A DNA stretch of 64,000 nt, from assembly GCF_003751505.1 (NCBI RefSeq), contig NZ_RJVB01000004.1, positions 1-64,000 of the forward strand, in the 5' to 3' direction. The notes below the pieces were generated by a model that saw only the letters and a list, made by a program, of their open reading frames with translations, searched no databases and had not been told where the DNA came from. Source of the DNA: Erwinia sp. JUb26. Its GTDB lineage: Bacteria; Pseudomonadota; Gammaproteobacteria; Enterobacterales; Enterobacteriaceae. The position numbers were made by a program, and so were the translations under genes. Below are positions 17,621-27,529 of the stretch, in pieces; the first letter of the stretch is position 1, and every line of letters starts with the position of its first letter.

Positions 17621-18679
17621 TTAAGCCAGCGCATGATGTACCAGCAGATTGATCGCGCCGCCGCCGATAATCAGCCAGACAAACAGCAGCAACCCCAGTA
17701 CAAACGGACGGGTACCGGCCTTCATCAGCTGGCTGATACGCGTGCTCAGCCCCAGCGCGGCCATCGCCATCGCCAGCAGCACGTTATCCAGGCTGTTGAC
17801 GGCGGCGACCAGCGGCAGCGGCAGCAGGTGGAATGAGTTAAACAGCGCCACCACGATAAACATCAGCGCGAACCACGGGAAGACGATGCGCTGTGCCGAA
17901 GCGCCGCTCTCCGCTGTGCCCCGGCTGATGAAGATGCTCAGCACCAGCAGGAACGGCGCAAGCATCATCACGCGCAGCATTTTAGCAATCACTGCCGCAT
18001 TTTCGGTTTCCGGGCTGACGGCGTGGCCTGCGGCCACCACCTGGGCAACTTCATGCATGGTGGAACCGGTGTACACCCCAAACTGCGTTGCGGATATCCC
18101 CGGGATCAGCGGTGCAAAGTGATGCCAGATCCACGGATATAGGAAGATCCCGGCGGTACCAAAAATCACTACGGTGGCGACCGCCACGGCGACTTTAGAA
18201 GATTCCGCTTTCACTACCGGGGCCGTAGCCAGTACCGCCGCCGCACCGCAGATACTGCTACCCGCGCCGATCAGCCAGGCGGTCTGGCGATCGATACCGA
18301 GCAGGCGTGACCCCATATAACTGGCTATCAAAAAGGTGCTGCTCAGCATCACCACATCGACCACCACGCCGCTCAGCCCGACATCCATCACCTGCTGAAA
18401 GGTCAGCCGGAAGCCGTAGAGGATAATGCCCAGCCGCAGCAGTTTCTGCTTGGCGAACTGTACGCCCTCATCGCACTGCGGGTGGAGCAGGGGATAAACC
18501 GTGTTGCCCAGCACGATACCCACGATAATCGCCAGAGTCAGCGCTCCCAGGCCGAGGCCCGACATCACCGGCTGATTACCCAGCCAGGCGGTGCTGAGTG
18601 CAATGGCAAGCGTGAGCAGAATGCCCGGGATAAAGCGTTTTGCCGTGTGTGAATACTGTACCAGCGGGATATCGGTCAT
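17621..18679 (-). CDS. YeiH/SuyZ-type putative sulfate/sulfite exporter (PSE family)
   Basis: 352 residues from ATG 18679, preceded by AGGAGAG. It is an inner-membrane protein with about ten membrane segments and follows E. coli YeiH strongly (RLGIILYGFRLTFQQ, WLIGAGSSICGAAAVLA, VVIFGTAGIFLYPW). This family (UPF0324, putative sulfate exporter) includes SuyZ, reported with the sulfolactate sulfo-lyase genes of Paracoccus pantotrophus. Its position next to gntR, suyA and suyB here suggests it exports sulfite or sulfate released from sulfonates. A longer start at 18817 is less likely. The YeiH-versus-SuyZ choice rests on context. Confidence 0.85.
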   Translation of the reverse strand: MTDIPLVQYSHTAKRFIPGILLTLAIALSTAWLGNQPVMSGLGLGALTLAIIVGIVLGNTVYPLLHPQCDEGVQFAKQKLLRLGIILYGFRLTFQQVMDVGLSGVVVDVVMLSSTFLIASYMGSRLLGIDRQTAWLIGAGSSICGAAAVLATAPVVKAESSKVAVAVATVVIFGTAGIFLYPWIWHHFAPLIPGISATQFGVYTGSTMHEVAQVVAAGHAVSPETENAAVIAKMLRVMMLAPFLLVLSIFISRGTAESGASAQRIVFPWFALMFIVVALFNSFHLLPLPLVAAVNSLDNVLLAMAMAALGLSTRISQLMKAGTRPFVLGLLLFVWLIIGGGAINLLVHHALA

Positions 18680-19033
18680 GGCTCTCTCCTCATGTATAGG
18701 ACTGAGGATGCGACGAATCGGTTTGAAAAAACAATTTATTATATCGTTATAACTAATCTGAATATCAGGTAAACGTACAGTTTTCAGGGTATTTAGCCGG
18801 CGTAATGAATAGCGCAAGACGGAGATGAGCCGGGCGCAAAAACTAAATTTATTGATAATATTCAGATGAATAAAAATAAAGCTTCTTCGTTTTTACTCCT
18901 CGGGCACGGAGGGTTATCCACGCAAATCCGCTTAAGAAGGCCTGCCGGTACAATAGTCGACAGAGTTCACAGTTCCGGTGAAATCTGCCTTTTTGCGCAT
19001 AATTTCAGCGCGGAAAGATGTCTGCAACTCCTG

Positions 19034-19044
19034 TATATGTCATA
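19034..19044. promoter_or_regulatory. Candidate GntR operator upstream of gntR
   Basis: TATATGTCATA is the exact reverse complement of an 11-bp stretch (23720-23730) in the suyA promoter. It is 49 bp before the gntR ATG, in the 413-bp gap between the exporter and gntR, so both genes could be controlled from it. The remainder of 18680-19092 is AT-rich promoter-like DNA. Confidence 0.5.
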
Positions 19045-19092
19045 GTATGTCTGTCAAAACTATTCAGCGCCTGTCGGTCGGAGGAAGACAGT

Positions 19093-19839
19093 ATGAATCA
19101 GGATATTTCATCATCCGCTGAAGTGAAATCGGCGATATTCCAGCCGCTTTACCTGCAAATCAGCCAGCTGCTGCTGGAAAGAATTGCCTCCGGCGAGTGG
19201 CCTGCGGGCACCTATATTCCCAGCGAAGCGAGCCTTGCTGACGCCTACAACGTCAGCATCGGCACGCTGCGCAAGGCGCTGAACGAGCTGGTAAGCAACA
19301 ACGTGGTGATCCGCTATCAGGGCAAGGGCACCGTGGTGGCCGCCCATGATTCGGACAGCGCGCTGTTTCGCTTTTTTAACGTGCTGCGCGAGAACGGCGA
19401 GCGCTCGCTGCCGCTATCCCGGGTGCTGGCGAGGCATTTGCGCTCCGCCTCCGCAGAAGAGGCCGCGGCGCTGGATATTGCGCCGGGCAGCAAGGTGATT
19501 CACATCTGGCGGGTACGCGATCTCGACGGAGCGCCGGCGATACTGGAGCACGTTTACGTGGATGCGGCGCGCTTCTCCGGTATGGACCGCGAACCGGAGA
19601 TCCTGCCGAATACGCTCTATCAGCTGTATCAGCAAAAGTATGCCTGCACGGTGGCTAACGCCCACGAGCAGATTACCGCGGTGAATGCCGGGCCGGATGA
19701 GGTACTGCATCTTGATGCCACCGAAGGCGAGGCGCTGCTGCGCATCTGGCGCACGGCAAGGGATTTTCAGGATAAACCGGTTGAGTACCGCGTTTCCACC
19801 GTACTCACCCGGCATCACGCCTACTTTAATCAGCTCTGA
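19093..19839 (+). CDS. GntR/HutC-family regulator of the sulfonate island
   Basis: 248 residues from ATG 19093, behind GGAGGAAG. The N-terminal winged HTH (about 10-78) has the GntR pattern PLYLQISQLLLERIASGEWPAG, PSEASLADAYNVSIGTLRKAL and YQGKGTVVA. The C-terminal UTRA ligand-binding domain (about 95-240) marks the HutC subgroup. It overlaps the 3' end of the convergent LDH2-type gene by 14 bp. Shared candidate operators before gntR, suyA and hpsN suggest it controls the whole island; DHPS, sulfolactate or sulfopyruvate are likely ligands by inference. Confidence 0.87.
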   Translation: MNQDISSSAEVKSAIFQPLYLQISQLLLERIASGEWPAGTYIPSEASLADAYNVSIGTLRKALNELVSNNVVIRYQGKGTVVAAHDSDSALFRFFNVLRENGERSLPLSRVLARHLRSASAEEAAALDIAPGSKVIHIWRVRDLDGAPAILEHVYVDAARFSGMDREPEILPNTLYQLYQQKYACTVANAHEQITAVNAGPDEVLHLDATEGEALLRIWRTARDFQDKPVEYRVSTVLTRHHAYFNQL

Positions 19840-20821
19840 GGCGCAGCGTTGCCAGCAGCGCTGCGGGCAGGTCCAGCGTCGCGCTGTTCTGCCTGGCGAG
19901 AGCCTGGCGCCGCTCCCCGGGCAGACGCACGCCGGGCTGCCCGAGCATCGCCCGAAACAACGCTTCGGTATGCTGCAAATAGCCCGCTGAGAAAAACGCC
20001 GGATTCAGTAGCAGCAGCAGCTGGGCGATATGCGGCGGTTCGCCTTCGGCGCTGAAGAATGAACTGGCCTGGAAGCCAAAGTGGCTACCGGTCAGCCCCG
20101 CCGTCAGCAGCTCCACCATCAGCGCCAGCGCGGCGCCCTTGGCCCCTCCGGCCGGTGCCATGCTGCCCGCCAGCGCGGCGTCTGCGTCCTGAGTCGGGTT
20201 GCCCTGGCGATCGATAGCCCAGCCCAGCGGTATCGCTTCCTTTTTCTGGCTGGCCAGCATGATTTTGCCGCGCGCCACTTCCGACAGCGACAGGTCGATC
20301 ACCAGCGGCTCTCCCTGCTCGCGCGGTGAAGCAAACGCCACCGGATTGGTGCCGTACAGCGGCGCATTGCCGCCCCAGGGGGCCATCGCCGCCGGACCGT
20401 TGCTGAGCGCCAGGCACACCAAACCCTGACGTGCGGCCTGTTCGACGTAGTAGCCCGCCATGCCAAAGTGATGCGAATGACCGATCGCCACGCTGACGAT
20501 GCCGGACTCCTGCGCCAGCGCCATGCCGCGATCCAGCCCGCGCTGCACGGCGGGGAAGGCCAGCCCGGAATCGGCGTTGACGTTAACCACCGCGCCGCGC
20601 TGGCTGATGGAAGGCTGCGCGCGGGCGTTCAGCTTGCCGCTGGCCAGCTGATCGAGGTAGAAAGGCAGCCGGGCAAACCCGTGCGAGGGAATGCCCGCCC
20701 GCTCGGCGGCCATCAGCGCCGCACAGGTATCGGCGGCGGCCTGAACTTCCACCCCCAGCTTCAGCAGCGTGCGTTGCCCCAGGCGGGTAAGGTCGTCCAG
20801 GGCAATCGTTTCGTGGCTCAT
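19826..20821 (-). CDS. LDH2/MDHG2-type 2-hydroxyacid dehydrogenase (ComC-like sulfolactate dehydrogenase candidate)
   Basis: 331 residues of the malate/L-lactate dehydrogenase type II family: GIPSHGFARLPFYL (about 45-58), IGHSHHFGMAGYY (catalytic His region), VIDLSLSEVARGKI and PAGGAKGAALALMVELL. These NAD(P) enzymes interconvert 2-hydroxy and 2-oxo acids. Homologues such as ComC act on (R)-sulfolactate/sulfopyruvate and take part in sulfolactate stereo-conversion. The gene shares a 4-bp overlap with the upstream DctA-type transporter and is last in the suy operon, which supports a sulfolactate substrate. No SlcC-type partner is visible. Confidence 0.82.
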   Translation of the reverse strand: MSHETIALDDLTRLGQRTLLKLGVEVQAAADTCAALMAAERAGIPSHGFARLPFYLDQLASGKLNARAQPSISQRGAVVNVNADSGLAFPAVQRGLDRGMALAQESGIVSVAIGHSHHFGMAGYYVEQAARQGLVCLALSNGPAAMAPWGGNAPLYGTNPVAFASPREQGEPLVIDLSLSEVARGKIMLASQKKEAIPLGWAIDRQGNPTQDADAALAGSMAPAGGAKGAALALMVELLTAGLTGSHFGFQASSFFSAEGEPPHIAQLLLLLNPAFFSAGYLQHTEALFRAMLGQPGVRLPGERRQALARQNSATLDLPAALLATLRLRAD

Positions 20822-22125
20822 CGTGTTGTGCTTCCTTCTTCTTCGGTATCGGGCAGAGGCGCATCCGGCAGGACCATTTTACCGGGTCCGGTCCGCAGCT
20901 CTTCCAGCGCCTGGGCCAGGTCCAGCTTATTTTCCCAGCGGGCGATCACCAGCGTGGCCACCACGTTGCCAATCATATTGGTCACCGCGCGCATTTCATT
21001 AAGGATCCGGTCTATCCCCAGCACCAGGGTGATCCCCGCCAGGGGAATAATATTATGCGTTGCCAGCGTCGCGGTCAGCGCAATCAGCGCCGCCCCGGCC
21101 ACCCCCGCGCCGCCTTTGGAGGTCAGCAGCAGGATCACCAGCAGGCCCATCTGCTGCCAAAGGGTAAGGTCCGTATTGGTGGCCTGGGCGATAAACAACG
21201 ACGTCATGGTGAGGTAAATCGCCGCGCCGTCCAGATTAAAGGAATATCCGGTGGGAAGCACCAGGCCAACGATGGCCCGGTCGCAGCCGAGTTTTTCCAT
21301 TTTCACCATCAGGCGCGGCAGCACCGACTCGGTGGTCGAAGTACCCAACACGATCAGCAGCTCTTCACGGAAGTAAACGATCAGCCGCCACAGGCTGACG
21401 CCGACCAGCTTACAGATCAGGCCGAGCACGCCGCCGATAAACAAGAAGCTGGTGATATACAGGCAGACGATCAGCATACCGAGATGCTGCAGCGAGGTCA
21501 GGCCGTATTTACCGACGGTAAAGGCAATTGCGCCAAACGCCCCGAGCGGGGCCAGCCGCATGATCAGCTCCACGATGCGCATCAGCACCTCGCCGCACTG
21601 TTCAATGGTCTGGGTCAGGAAGGCGCTGCGGTTAGAGGCCAGCGACAGCGCCACGCCAAACAGCACCGAAAACAGCAGCACCTGCAGCAGATTGCCCTGA
21701 GCAAAGGCACCGATCACCGAGTCGGGGATAATCTGCTCAAGGAAACCTTTACTGTGCTCGCTGACGTTAACGTAGTGGCTCATTGCACTGTCGTCGAGCT
21801 TCGTGGCATCGACGTTCATCCCCCGGCCGGGCTGCATCACGTTGGCCACCACCATGCCGATAATCAGCGCCAGGGTGGTGATCAGCTCAAAGTAGAGCAG
21901 GGTTTTACCCCCCACTTTTCCCACCTGCTTCAGGCTTTCCATGCGGGCAATGCCAATGGCGACGGTGCAGAAGATCACCAGGGTGACCACCATTTTAATC
22001 AGACGGATAAAGGTATCGCCAAGGGGTTTCATCTGAACGGCTAAATCAGGAAACGCGTACCCCACAGCAACCCCGGCGACCAGGCCGATGAGGACCTGGA
22101 CGTACAGGTGCTTGAGAAATCGCAT
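20818..22125 (-). CDS. DctA-family dicarboxylate/cation symporter, likely sulfolactate importer
   Basis: 435 residues from ATG 22125, behind GAGGAC; the frame upstream to 22197 lacks a good ribosome site. It belongs to the sodium/proton:dicarboxylate symporter (DAACS) family: LTSKGGAGVAGAALIALTATL corresponds to the re-entrant hairpin, and GIDRILNEMRAVTNMIGN to the substrate-binding helix of DctA/GltP. It lies in the inner membrane. DctA normally imports C4-dicarboxylates; 3-sulfolactate is a close dianionic analogue, and the gene is cotranscribed with suyAB, so sulfolactate uptake is the best inference. Confidence 0.88.
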   Translation of the reverse strand: MRFLKHLYVQVLIGLVAGVAVGYAFPDLAVQMKPLGDTFIRLIKMVVTLVIFCTVAIGIARMESLKQVGKVGGKTLLYFELITTLALIIGMVVANVMQPGRGMNVDATKLDDSAMSHYVNVSEHSKGFLEQIIPDSVIGAFAQGNLLQVLLFSVLFGVALSLASNRSAFLTQTIEQCGEVLMRIVELIMRLAPLGAFGAIAFTVGKYGLTSLQHLGMLIVCLYITSFLFIGGVLGLICKLVGVSLWRLIVYFREELLIVLGTSTTESVLPRLMVKMEKLGCDRAIVGLVLPTGYSFNLDGAAIYLTMTSLFIAQATNTDLTLWQQMGLLVILLLTSKGGAGVAGAALIALTATLATHNIIPLAGITLVLGIDRILNEMRAVTNMIGNVVATLVIARWENKLDLAQALEELRTGPGKMVLPDAPLPDTEEEGSTTR

Positions 22126-22223
22126 GCGGATGTCCTCGCAGTGCCTGGCGGCGGCGAACCGGGATGGGTTACCGCCGCAGGCGATCGGGAAAGCCATGCC
22201 CGCCGGAAGCGGCGGGCGGAAGA

Positions 22224-23393
22224 TTACGCACTTTCGAAGATACGGGTCAGAACAAATTCCCGATGGCCCAGCGCTTCAGCGGCGGTCAGGCGACCGTTGG
22301 CGGTACGCATCAGGCACTCCAGCAGCGCGTCGCCCGCGCCGTCCATGGTCATTTCGCGGCGCAGCAGGGCGGAGACATCCACATCAATGTGCTCGGACAT
22401 CGTTCGCACGGTGCGCGGGTTGGCGCAGATTTTTATCACCGGCAGGATCGGGTTACCGATCACGTTCCCCTGGCCGGTGGGGAAGAAGTGCGCCACATAG
22501 CCCGCGGCGGCGCAGAGCGTCACCATTTCGGCGGCGGCGGAGGAGGAATCCATAAACCACAGCCCCGGCCCGGTCGGCGTTTCGGCTTTATCCAGCACGC
22601 CGTCCACGGAGCACTTTTTGCCGATTTTCTGGATATTGCCCAGCGCTTTCTCTTCAATGGTGGTCAGCCCGCCTTCGATGTTGCCTTTGGTCGGCTGCGA
22701 CTCGGAGAGATCGCTGGTCTTCCAGCGGTCGATCATCGCGCTGTAGCGATCGAACATAAACTGGAACTTCGTGCGCACGTCGTCATTGATGCAGCGCGCG
22801 GCCACCAGGTGCTCGCCCCCGGTCAGCTCGGAGGTTTCCCCAAACAGCAGCGTATTGCCGTTGGCGTGCAGGCGATCGAACAGGTTGCCCACCGACGGGT
22901 TTGCACCGCAGCCGGAGGTGGTATCGGACTCGCCGCACTTGGTCGACACCCACAGCTCGCTGATATCGCATGTTTCGCGCTGCAGTTCAGAGGCGTACTG
23001 CGAAAATTCCCGTGCCTTACGCGATGCGGCGCAGATGGTGTTGTGATCCCCGTTCTGCTCAATCCAGAATCCCGCCACCGGCTTGCCCGTGGCTTTAATA
23101 CCGTCGACCACGCGCTGGGTCCAGCCCGGCTCGATGCCGATGACGATCACCGCCGCCACGTTCGGGTTACAGCCGGTGCCGATCAGCGTGCGGAAGTGCA
23201 GCTCCAGATCCTCACCAAACTGCAGGCGACCGTAGGGATGCGGCAGTGCAACGGTGCCTTTAATATTGTTCGCGACCGCTTCCGCCGCGGCGTTGGAGAT
23301 ATCATCCACCGGCAGCACAATCACATGATTGCGAATGCCCACGCGACCGTTTTCGCGGCGATAGCCTGCAAACTTGCTTCCCTGGATTTCCAT
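22224..23393 (-). CDS. suyB: (2R)-sulfolactate sulfo-lyase subunit beta
   Basis: 389 residues from ATG 23393 (AAGGTGG five bases upstream), starting 2 bp after the suyA stop. It is the large subunit of the UxaA/GarD (altronate/galactarate dehydratase) superfamily: [45 protein letters not shown] with Cys residues likely to bind the metal, and [22 protein letters not shown]. SuyAB removes sulfite from (R)-3-sulfolactate to give pyruvate. The assignment over altronate dehydratase rests on close resemblance to SuyB and on hpsN opposite. Soluble and cytoplasmic. Confidence 0.85.
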   Translation of the reverse strand: MEIQGSKFAGYRRENGRVGIRNHVIVLPVDDISNAAAEAVANNIKGTVALPHPYGRLQFGEDLELHFRTLIGTGCNPNVAAVIVIGIEPGWTQRVVDGIKATGKPVAGFWIEQNGDHNTICAASRKAREFSQYASELQRETCDISELWVSTKCGESDTTSGCGANPSVGNLFDRLHANGNTLLFGETSELTGGEHLVAARCINDDVRTKFQFMFDRYSAMIDRWKTSDLSESQPTKGNIEGGLTTIEEKALGNIQKIGKKCSVDGVLDKAETPTGPGLWFMDSSSAAAEMVTLCAAAGYVAHFFPTGQGNVIGNPILPVIKICANPRTVRTMSEHIDVDVSALLRREMTMDGAGDALLECLMRTANGRLTAAEALGHREFVLTRIFESA

Positions 23394-23395
23394 GA

Positions 23396-23680
23396 TTACC
23401 ACCTTTTGGTTTTAACGTTGTGAACGTGGAGATGCTCGCCCTGTTTGATTGCCGCCACCACGCGGCCGATGTCTTCGCCGTATTTGATCACCGTGTCATC
23501 CACGGCCAGATCGCGAATGGCTAACTTATGGCCAATCGGAATGGCATCTTTCACCGCAAACTCGATCGTTTTGTTTTGATCCATGATCCAGCCCGTCAGT
23601 TTCTGGCCTGCTTCCACGCCTTCCACCACGACCACCCCAACAGAATCGCCATCATCATGTACGACAAAATCAATACTCAT
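23396..23680 (-). CDS. suyA: (2R)-sulfolactate sulfo-lyase subunit alpha
   Basis: 94 residues from ATG 23680, behind GGAGG; the longer frame to 23752 lacks a ribosome site. It is a small SAF-domain protein: [28 protein letters not shown], ending in the [14 protein letters not shown] motif that closes the SuyA/UxaA-N family. It forms the active site with SuyB for desulfonation of sulfolactate. First gene of the leftward operon suyA-suyB-dctA-LDH2, with the divergent hpsN promoter upstream and a candidate GntR operator at 23718-23730. Confidence 0.86.
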   Translation of the reverse strand: MSIDFVVHDDGDSVGVVVVEGVEAGQKLTGWIMDQNKTIEFAVKDAIPIGHKLAIRDLAVDDTVIKYGEDIGRVVAAIKQGEHLHVHNVKTKRW

Positions 23681-23717
23681 CACTGCCTCCGCTGTTTGAA
23701 CAATAATGCAACTCATG

Positions 23718-23730
23718 TATATGACATATA
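23718..23730. promoter_or_regulatory. Candidate GntR operator upstream of suyA
   Basis: TATATGACATATA lies 38 bp before the suyA ATG. It contains the TATGAC half-site seen at 24023-24028 and, inverted, at 19039-19044. The wider stretch 23715-23739 repeats the pattern once more (CATGAC). Confidence 0.5.
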
Positions 23731-23910
23731 TTACATGACTTGCGGAAAGCAAAATTTTTTTCGCCGCCCGCTTACTTTTTTGCGAGGGACTTCACGAATA
23801 AAGGCCGATCGGGGCAGGGGCAGGCGGTGGGAGGCGCCCAACAAAAGTAAATCGATTAAATCGATGATTGATATCACTTTATTGATTAGGTGATAACAAA
23901 ACCCGCTTAA

Positions 23911-23961
23911 AATGTGATCGCAGATAAACTTCTGAGGGATGAAGCCGATCGCGATCACTTT
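23911..23961. promoter_or_regulatory. Widely spaced inverted repeat in the suyA-hpsN divergent region
   Basis: AATGTGATCGC (23911-23921) and GCGATCACTTT (23951-23961) are inverted copies with one mismatch and centres 40 bp apart. Each arm contains TGTGA- or TCAC-like half-sites, so CRP or another activator is possible. The rest of the 405-bp gap between suyA and hpsN is AT-rich and has no gene. Confidence 0.4.
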
Positions 23962-24014
23962 TTATACGATTGTTTTTTGCGCTTCGGGGAAATGCTCATT
24001 ATAGATATAGGTGA

Positions 24015-24028
24015 GTCATATATATGAC
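24015..24028. promoter_or_regulatory. Candidate GntR operator upstream of hpsN
   Basis: GTCATATATATGAC is a perfect 14-bp palindrome ending 57 bp before the hpsN ATG. Both halves carry the TATGAC motif shared with the suyA and gntR upstream regions. Confidence 0.6.
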
Positions 24029-24070
24029 ACAGGAGTATCGACGCGATGAACAGCCGTCGGGCACATTTAA

Positions 24071-25399
<1,329 letters not shown>

Positions 25400-25408
25400 G
25401 GAGAACTT

Positions 25409-26164
25409 ATGCATCCTGCATCCTTATTTGATCTACAGGGCAAAACGGCGCTGGTTACCGGCGGCGGAAGTGGGATTGGCGCGGCGATGGCGGAGGCGTT
25501 AGCCCGGGCCGGTGCCTCGGTGATCCTCGCCGCCCGCCGCGAAGGGCCGCTGGCGGAAACGGCGCAGCGGCTGAACGAGCGGGGACCGACGGTGCGTTAT
25601 TTCTGTGCCGACGTCAGCAGCGTCAGTGAAATCAATGCGCTGGCGTCGCAGTGCGGTGCGGTGGATATCCTGGTCAACGCGGCAGGGATTAATCTGCGGC
25701 AGCCGTTTGAGGACGTCAGCGAAGCCGCCTGGGACCAGCAGCTGGCGTTGCATCTTAAAGCACCGTTTTTCATGACCCAGGCACTGGCCCCGGGCATGGC
25801 GCAGCGCGGCTGGGGGCGAATAATCAATATTGCTTCGCTGCAGTCCCTGCGCGCCTTTGACAACAGCGCACCCTACGGCGCGGGTAAGGGCGGTATTGTG
25901 CAGCTGACGCGGGCCATCGCCCAGCGCTGGGGGCGCGACGGCGTGAACTGTAACGCCATCGGCCCCGGATTCTTCTCCACGGCGCTGACCGGGCCGGTGT
26001 TTGCCAGTGACGAACTGCGCGAGCGCCATGCGGCCCACACCTGTCTGGGGCGCAACGGCGAGATGGCCGATCTGCACGGCGTCACGCTGTTTCTCGCCAG
26101 CCAGGCCAGCGCCTACATCACCGGGCAAACACTGATGGTCGACGGCGGCTACAGCGCCGTCTGA
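25409..26164 (+). CDS. Short-chain dehydrogenase, HpsO/HpsP-type DHPS 2-dehydrogenase candidate
   Basis: 251 residues. Classical SDR features: TGGGSGIG nucleotide motif (about 17-24), NAAG (about 90-93), and catalytic S143, Y156 and K160. The C-terminal MVDGGYSAV ending is usual for the family. It follows hpsN after 9 bp with GGAGAA before the ATG. In Cupriavidus pinatubonensis, HpsO and HpsP are two dehydrogenases that act at C2 of DHPS and convert one enantiomer to the other before HpsN. This gene and the Zn-alcohol dehydrogenase at 27530 probably fill those two roles; which is which cannot be decided here. Confidence 0.85.
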   Translation: MHPASLFDLQGKTALVTGGGSGIGAAMAEALARAGASVILAARREGPLAETAQRLNERGPTVRYFCADVSSVSEINALASQCGAVDILVNAAGINLRQPFEDVSEAAWDQQLALHLKAPFFMTQALAPGMAQRGWGRIINIASLQSLRAFDNSAPYGAGKGGIVQLTRAIAQRWGRDGVNCNAIGPGFFSTALTGPVFASDELRERHAAHTCLGRNGEMADLHGVTLFLASQASAYITGQTLMVDGGYSAV

Positions 26165-26194
26165 CCCTGACTTCTCAGCGCAGAGGAACACATT

Positions 26195-27523
26195 ATGCAA
26201 CAGCCAGCCAGCGGTAACCTGCGGCGCGTCACGGTGTCGAGCCTGTTCGGATCGACAATCGAGTGGTACGACTTTTTCCTGTACGGCACCGTCGCCGGCA
26301 TGGTGTTTAACAAGCTCTATTTCCCGGAGGGCGATCCCTTTATCACCACGCTGCTTTCCTACGGCGTGTTCGCCATTGGTTTCTTAACGCGTCCGCTGGG
26401 GGCCATTATTTTTGGTCACTTTGGCGATACGCTGGGCCGCAAAAAAATGCTGATCCTGACGCTGGTGATTATGGGCGGGGCCACGGTGTTTATCGGCCTG
26501 ATACCCAGCTATCACCAGATCGGGCTGTGGGCACCGTGCCTGCTGGTGCTGTGTCGCCTGATTCAGGGGATTGGCCTGGGCGGTGAATGGGGCGGCGCGA
26601 TACTGATGACCTATGAGTCGGCACCGGAAAAACACCGGGCCTTCTTCGCCAGCATTCCGCAGATCGGCATGTCGCTCGGGCTGCTGCTGGCCTCGGGGGC
26701 GATTGGTCTGGCGTCACTTTTGCTGACGGACGAGGCGTTTATGTCCTGGGGCTGGCGGGTGCCGTTCCTGCTCAGCGGCGTGTTCGTGATCATCGGTACC
26801 TACATCCGCAACAACGTGGCGGAAACCGAAGATTTCCTCAGAGCGAAAGAGGCGCAGAAGGATAAGCCGAAGCGCATTCCGCTGGTGGAGCTGTTCCGTA
26901 AGCATACCGGGCTGGTCTTTACCTGCATGGGGATGCGGCTGATCGACGGCGTGTTCTTCAATATTTTCGGCGTGTTCTCGCTGACCTGGCTGACCCAGAC
27001 GCTGGATATTCCCCGGGGGCAGGCCATTGTGGCCATCCTCGCCAGCGCCTTTGTAATGAGCTTCTTTATTCCGTTCTGGGGCTATATGGCCGACCGCTAC
27101 GGTCGGGCGAAGATCTTCGCCATGGGCGCCACGCTCTCCGGGTTGTCTGCCTTCCCGGCGTTTGCGCTGATGCACGGCCATGCGGATAACATCTGGATTA
27201 TCTGGGCATCGATTGTTATTCCGTTCGGCATCTTCCATGCGGCGGTCTTCGGCACGCTGTCGTCGGTGTATTCGGACTGCTTTGACGCCTCGATTCGCTA
27301 TACGGGCATCTCCTTTGCCTATCAGATTTCCGGCGTTTTTGCCGGCGGACTGACCCCGGTGCTGGCGACGATTTTCTCCGAAATGCTCGGCGGGAAACCG
27401 TGGCTGATCTGCGCCTATGTCCTGATTATCGGCCTGATCAGCGCGGCCTGTGCGCTCTATTTATGGCGTCGTACCCACGGTGCCGGTCGTCTGGCGATGG
27501 GCCAGACCTTAACGATGAAGTGA
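26195..27523 (+). CDS. MHS-family MFS transporter, probable DHPS uptake permease
   Basis: 442 residues with about 12 membrane segments. Metabolite:H+ symporter signatures: GSTIEWYDFFLYGTVAGMVFNKLYFP at the N-terminus, GHFGDTLGRKKML in the 2-3 loop, and GIGLGGEWGGAILMTYE in helix 4-5. This family includes the shikimate, proline/betaine and alpha-ketoglutarate permeases. It lies between two DHPS-oxidising enzymes in one operon and matches the place of the HpsU-type transporter in other DHPS clusters, so uptake of DHPS is inferred. Inner membrane. Confidence 0.86.
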   Translation: MQQPASGNLRRVTVSSLFGSTIEWYDFFLYGTVAGMVFNKLYFPEGDPFITTLLSYGVFAIGFLTRPLGAIIFGHFGDTLGRKKMLILTLVIMGGATVFIGLIPSYHQIGLWAPCLLVLCRLIQGIGLGGEWGGAILMTYESAPEKHRAFFASIPQIGMSLGLLLASGAIGLASLLLTDEAFMSWGWRVPFLLSGVFVIIGTYIRNNVAETEDFLRAKEAQKDKPKRIPLVELFRKHTGLVFTCMGMRLIDGVFFNIFGVFSLTWLTQTLDIPRGQAIVAILASAFVMSFFIPFWGYMADRYGRAKIFAMGATLSGLSAFPAFALMHGHADNIWIIWASIVIPFGIFHAAVFGTLSSVYSDCFDASIRYTGISFAYQISGVFAGGLTPVLATIFSEMLGGKPWLICAYVLIIGLISAACALYLWRRTHGAGRLAMGQTLTMK

Positions 27524-27529
27524 GGAACG

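Noticed and set aside
21055..22044. 329-residue open frame on the plus strand
   Set aside because: Antisense to the DctA-type gene; Gln/His-rich translation is a by-product of the opposite membrane protein.
22164..23423. 419-residue open frame on the plus strand
   Set aside because: Antisense to suyB; composition is low-complexity and no family is recognisable.
22224..23680. Altronate or galactarate dehydratase (uxaA/garD)
   Set aside because: Same superfamily, but the split small/large arrangement, sequence style and hpsN context favour sulfolactate sulfo-lyase.
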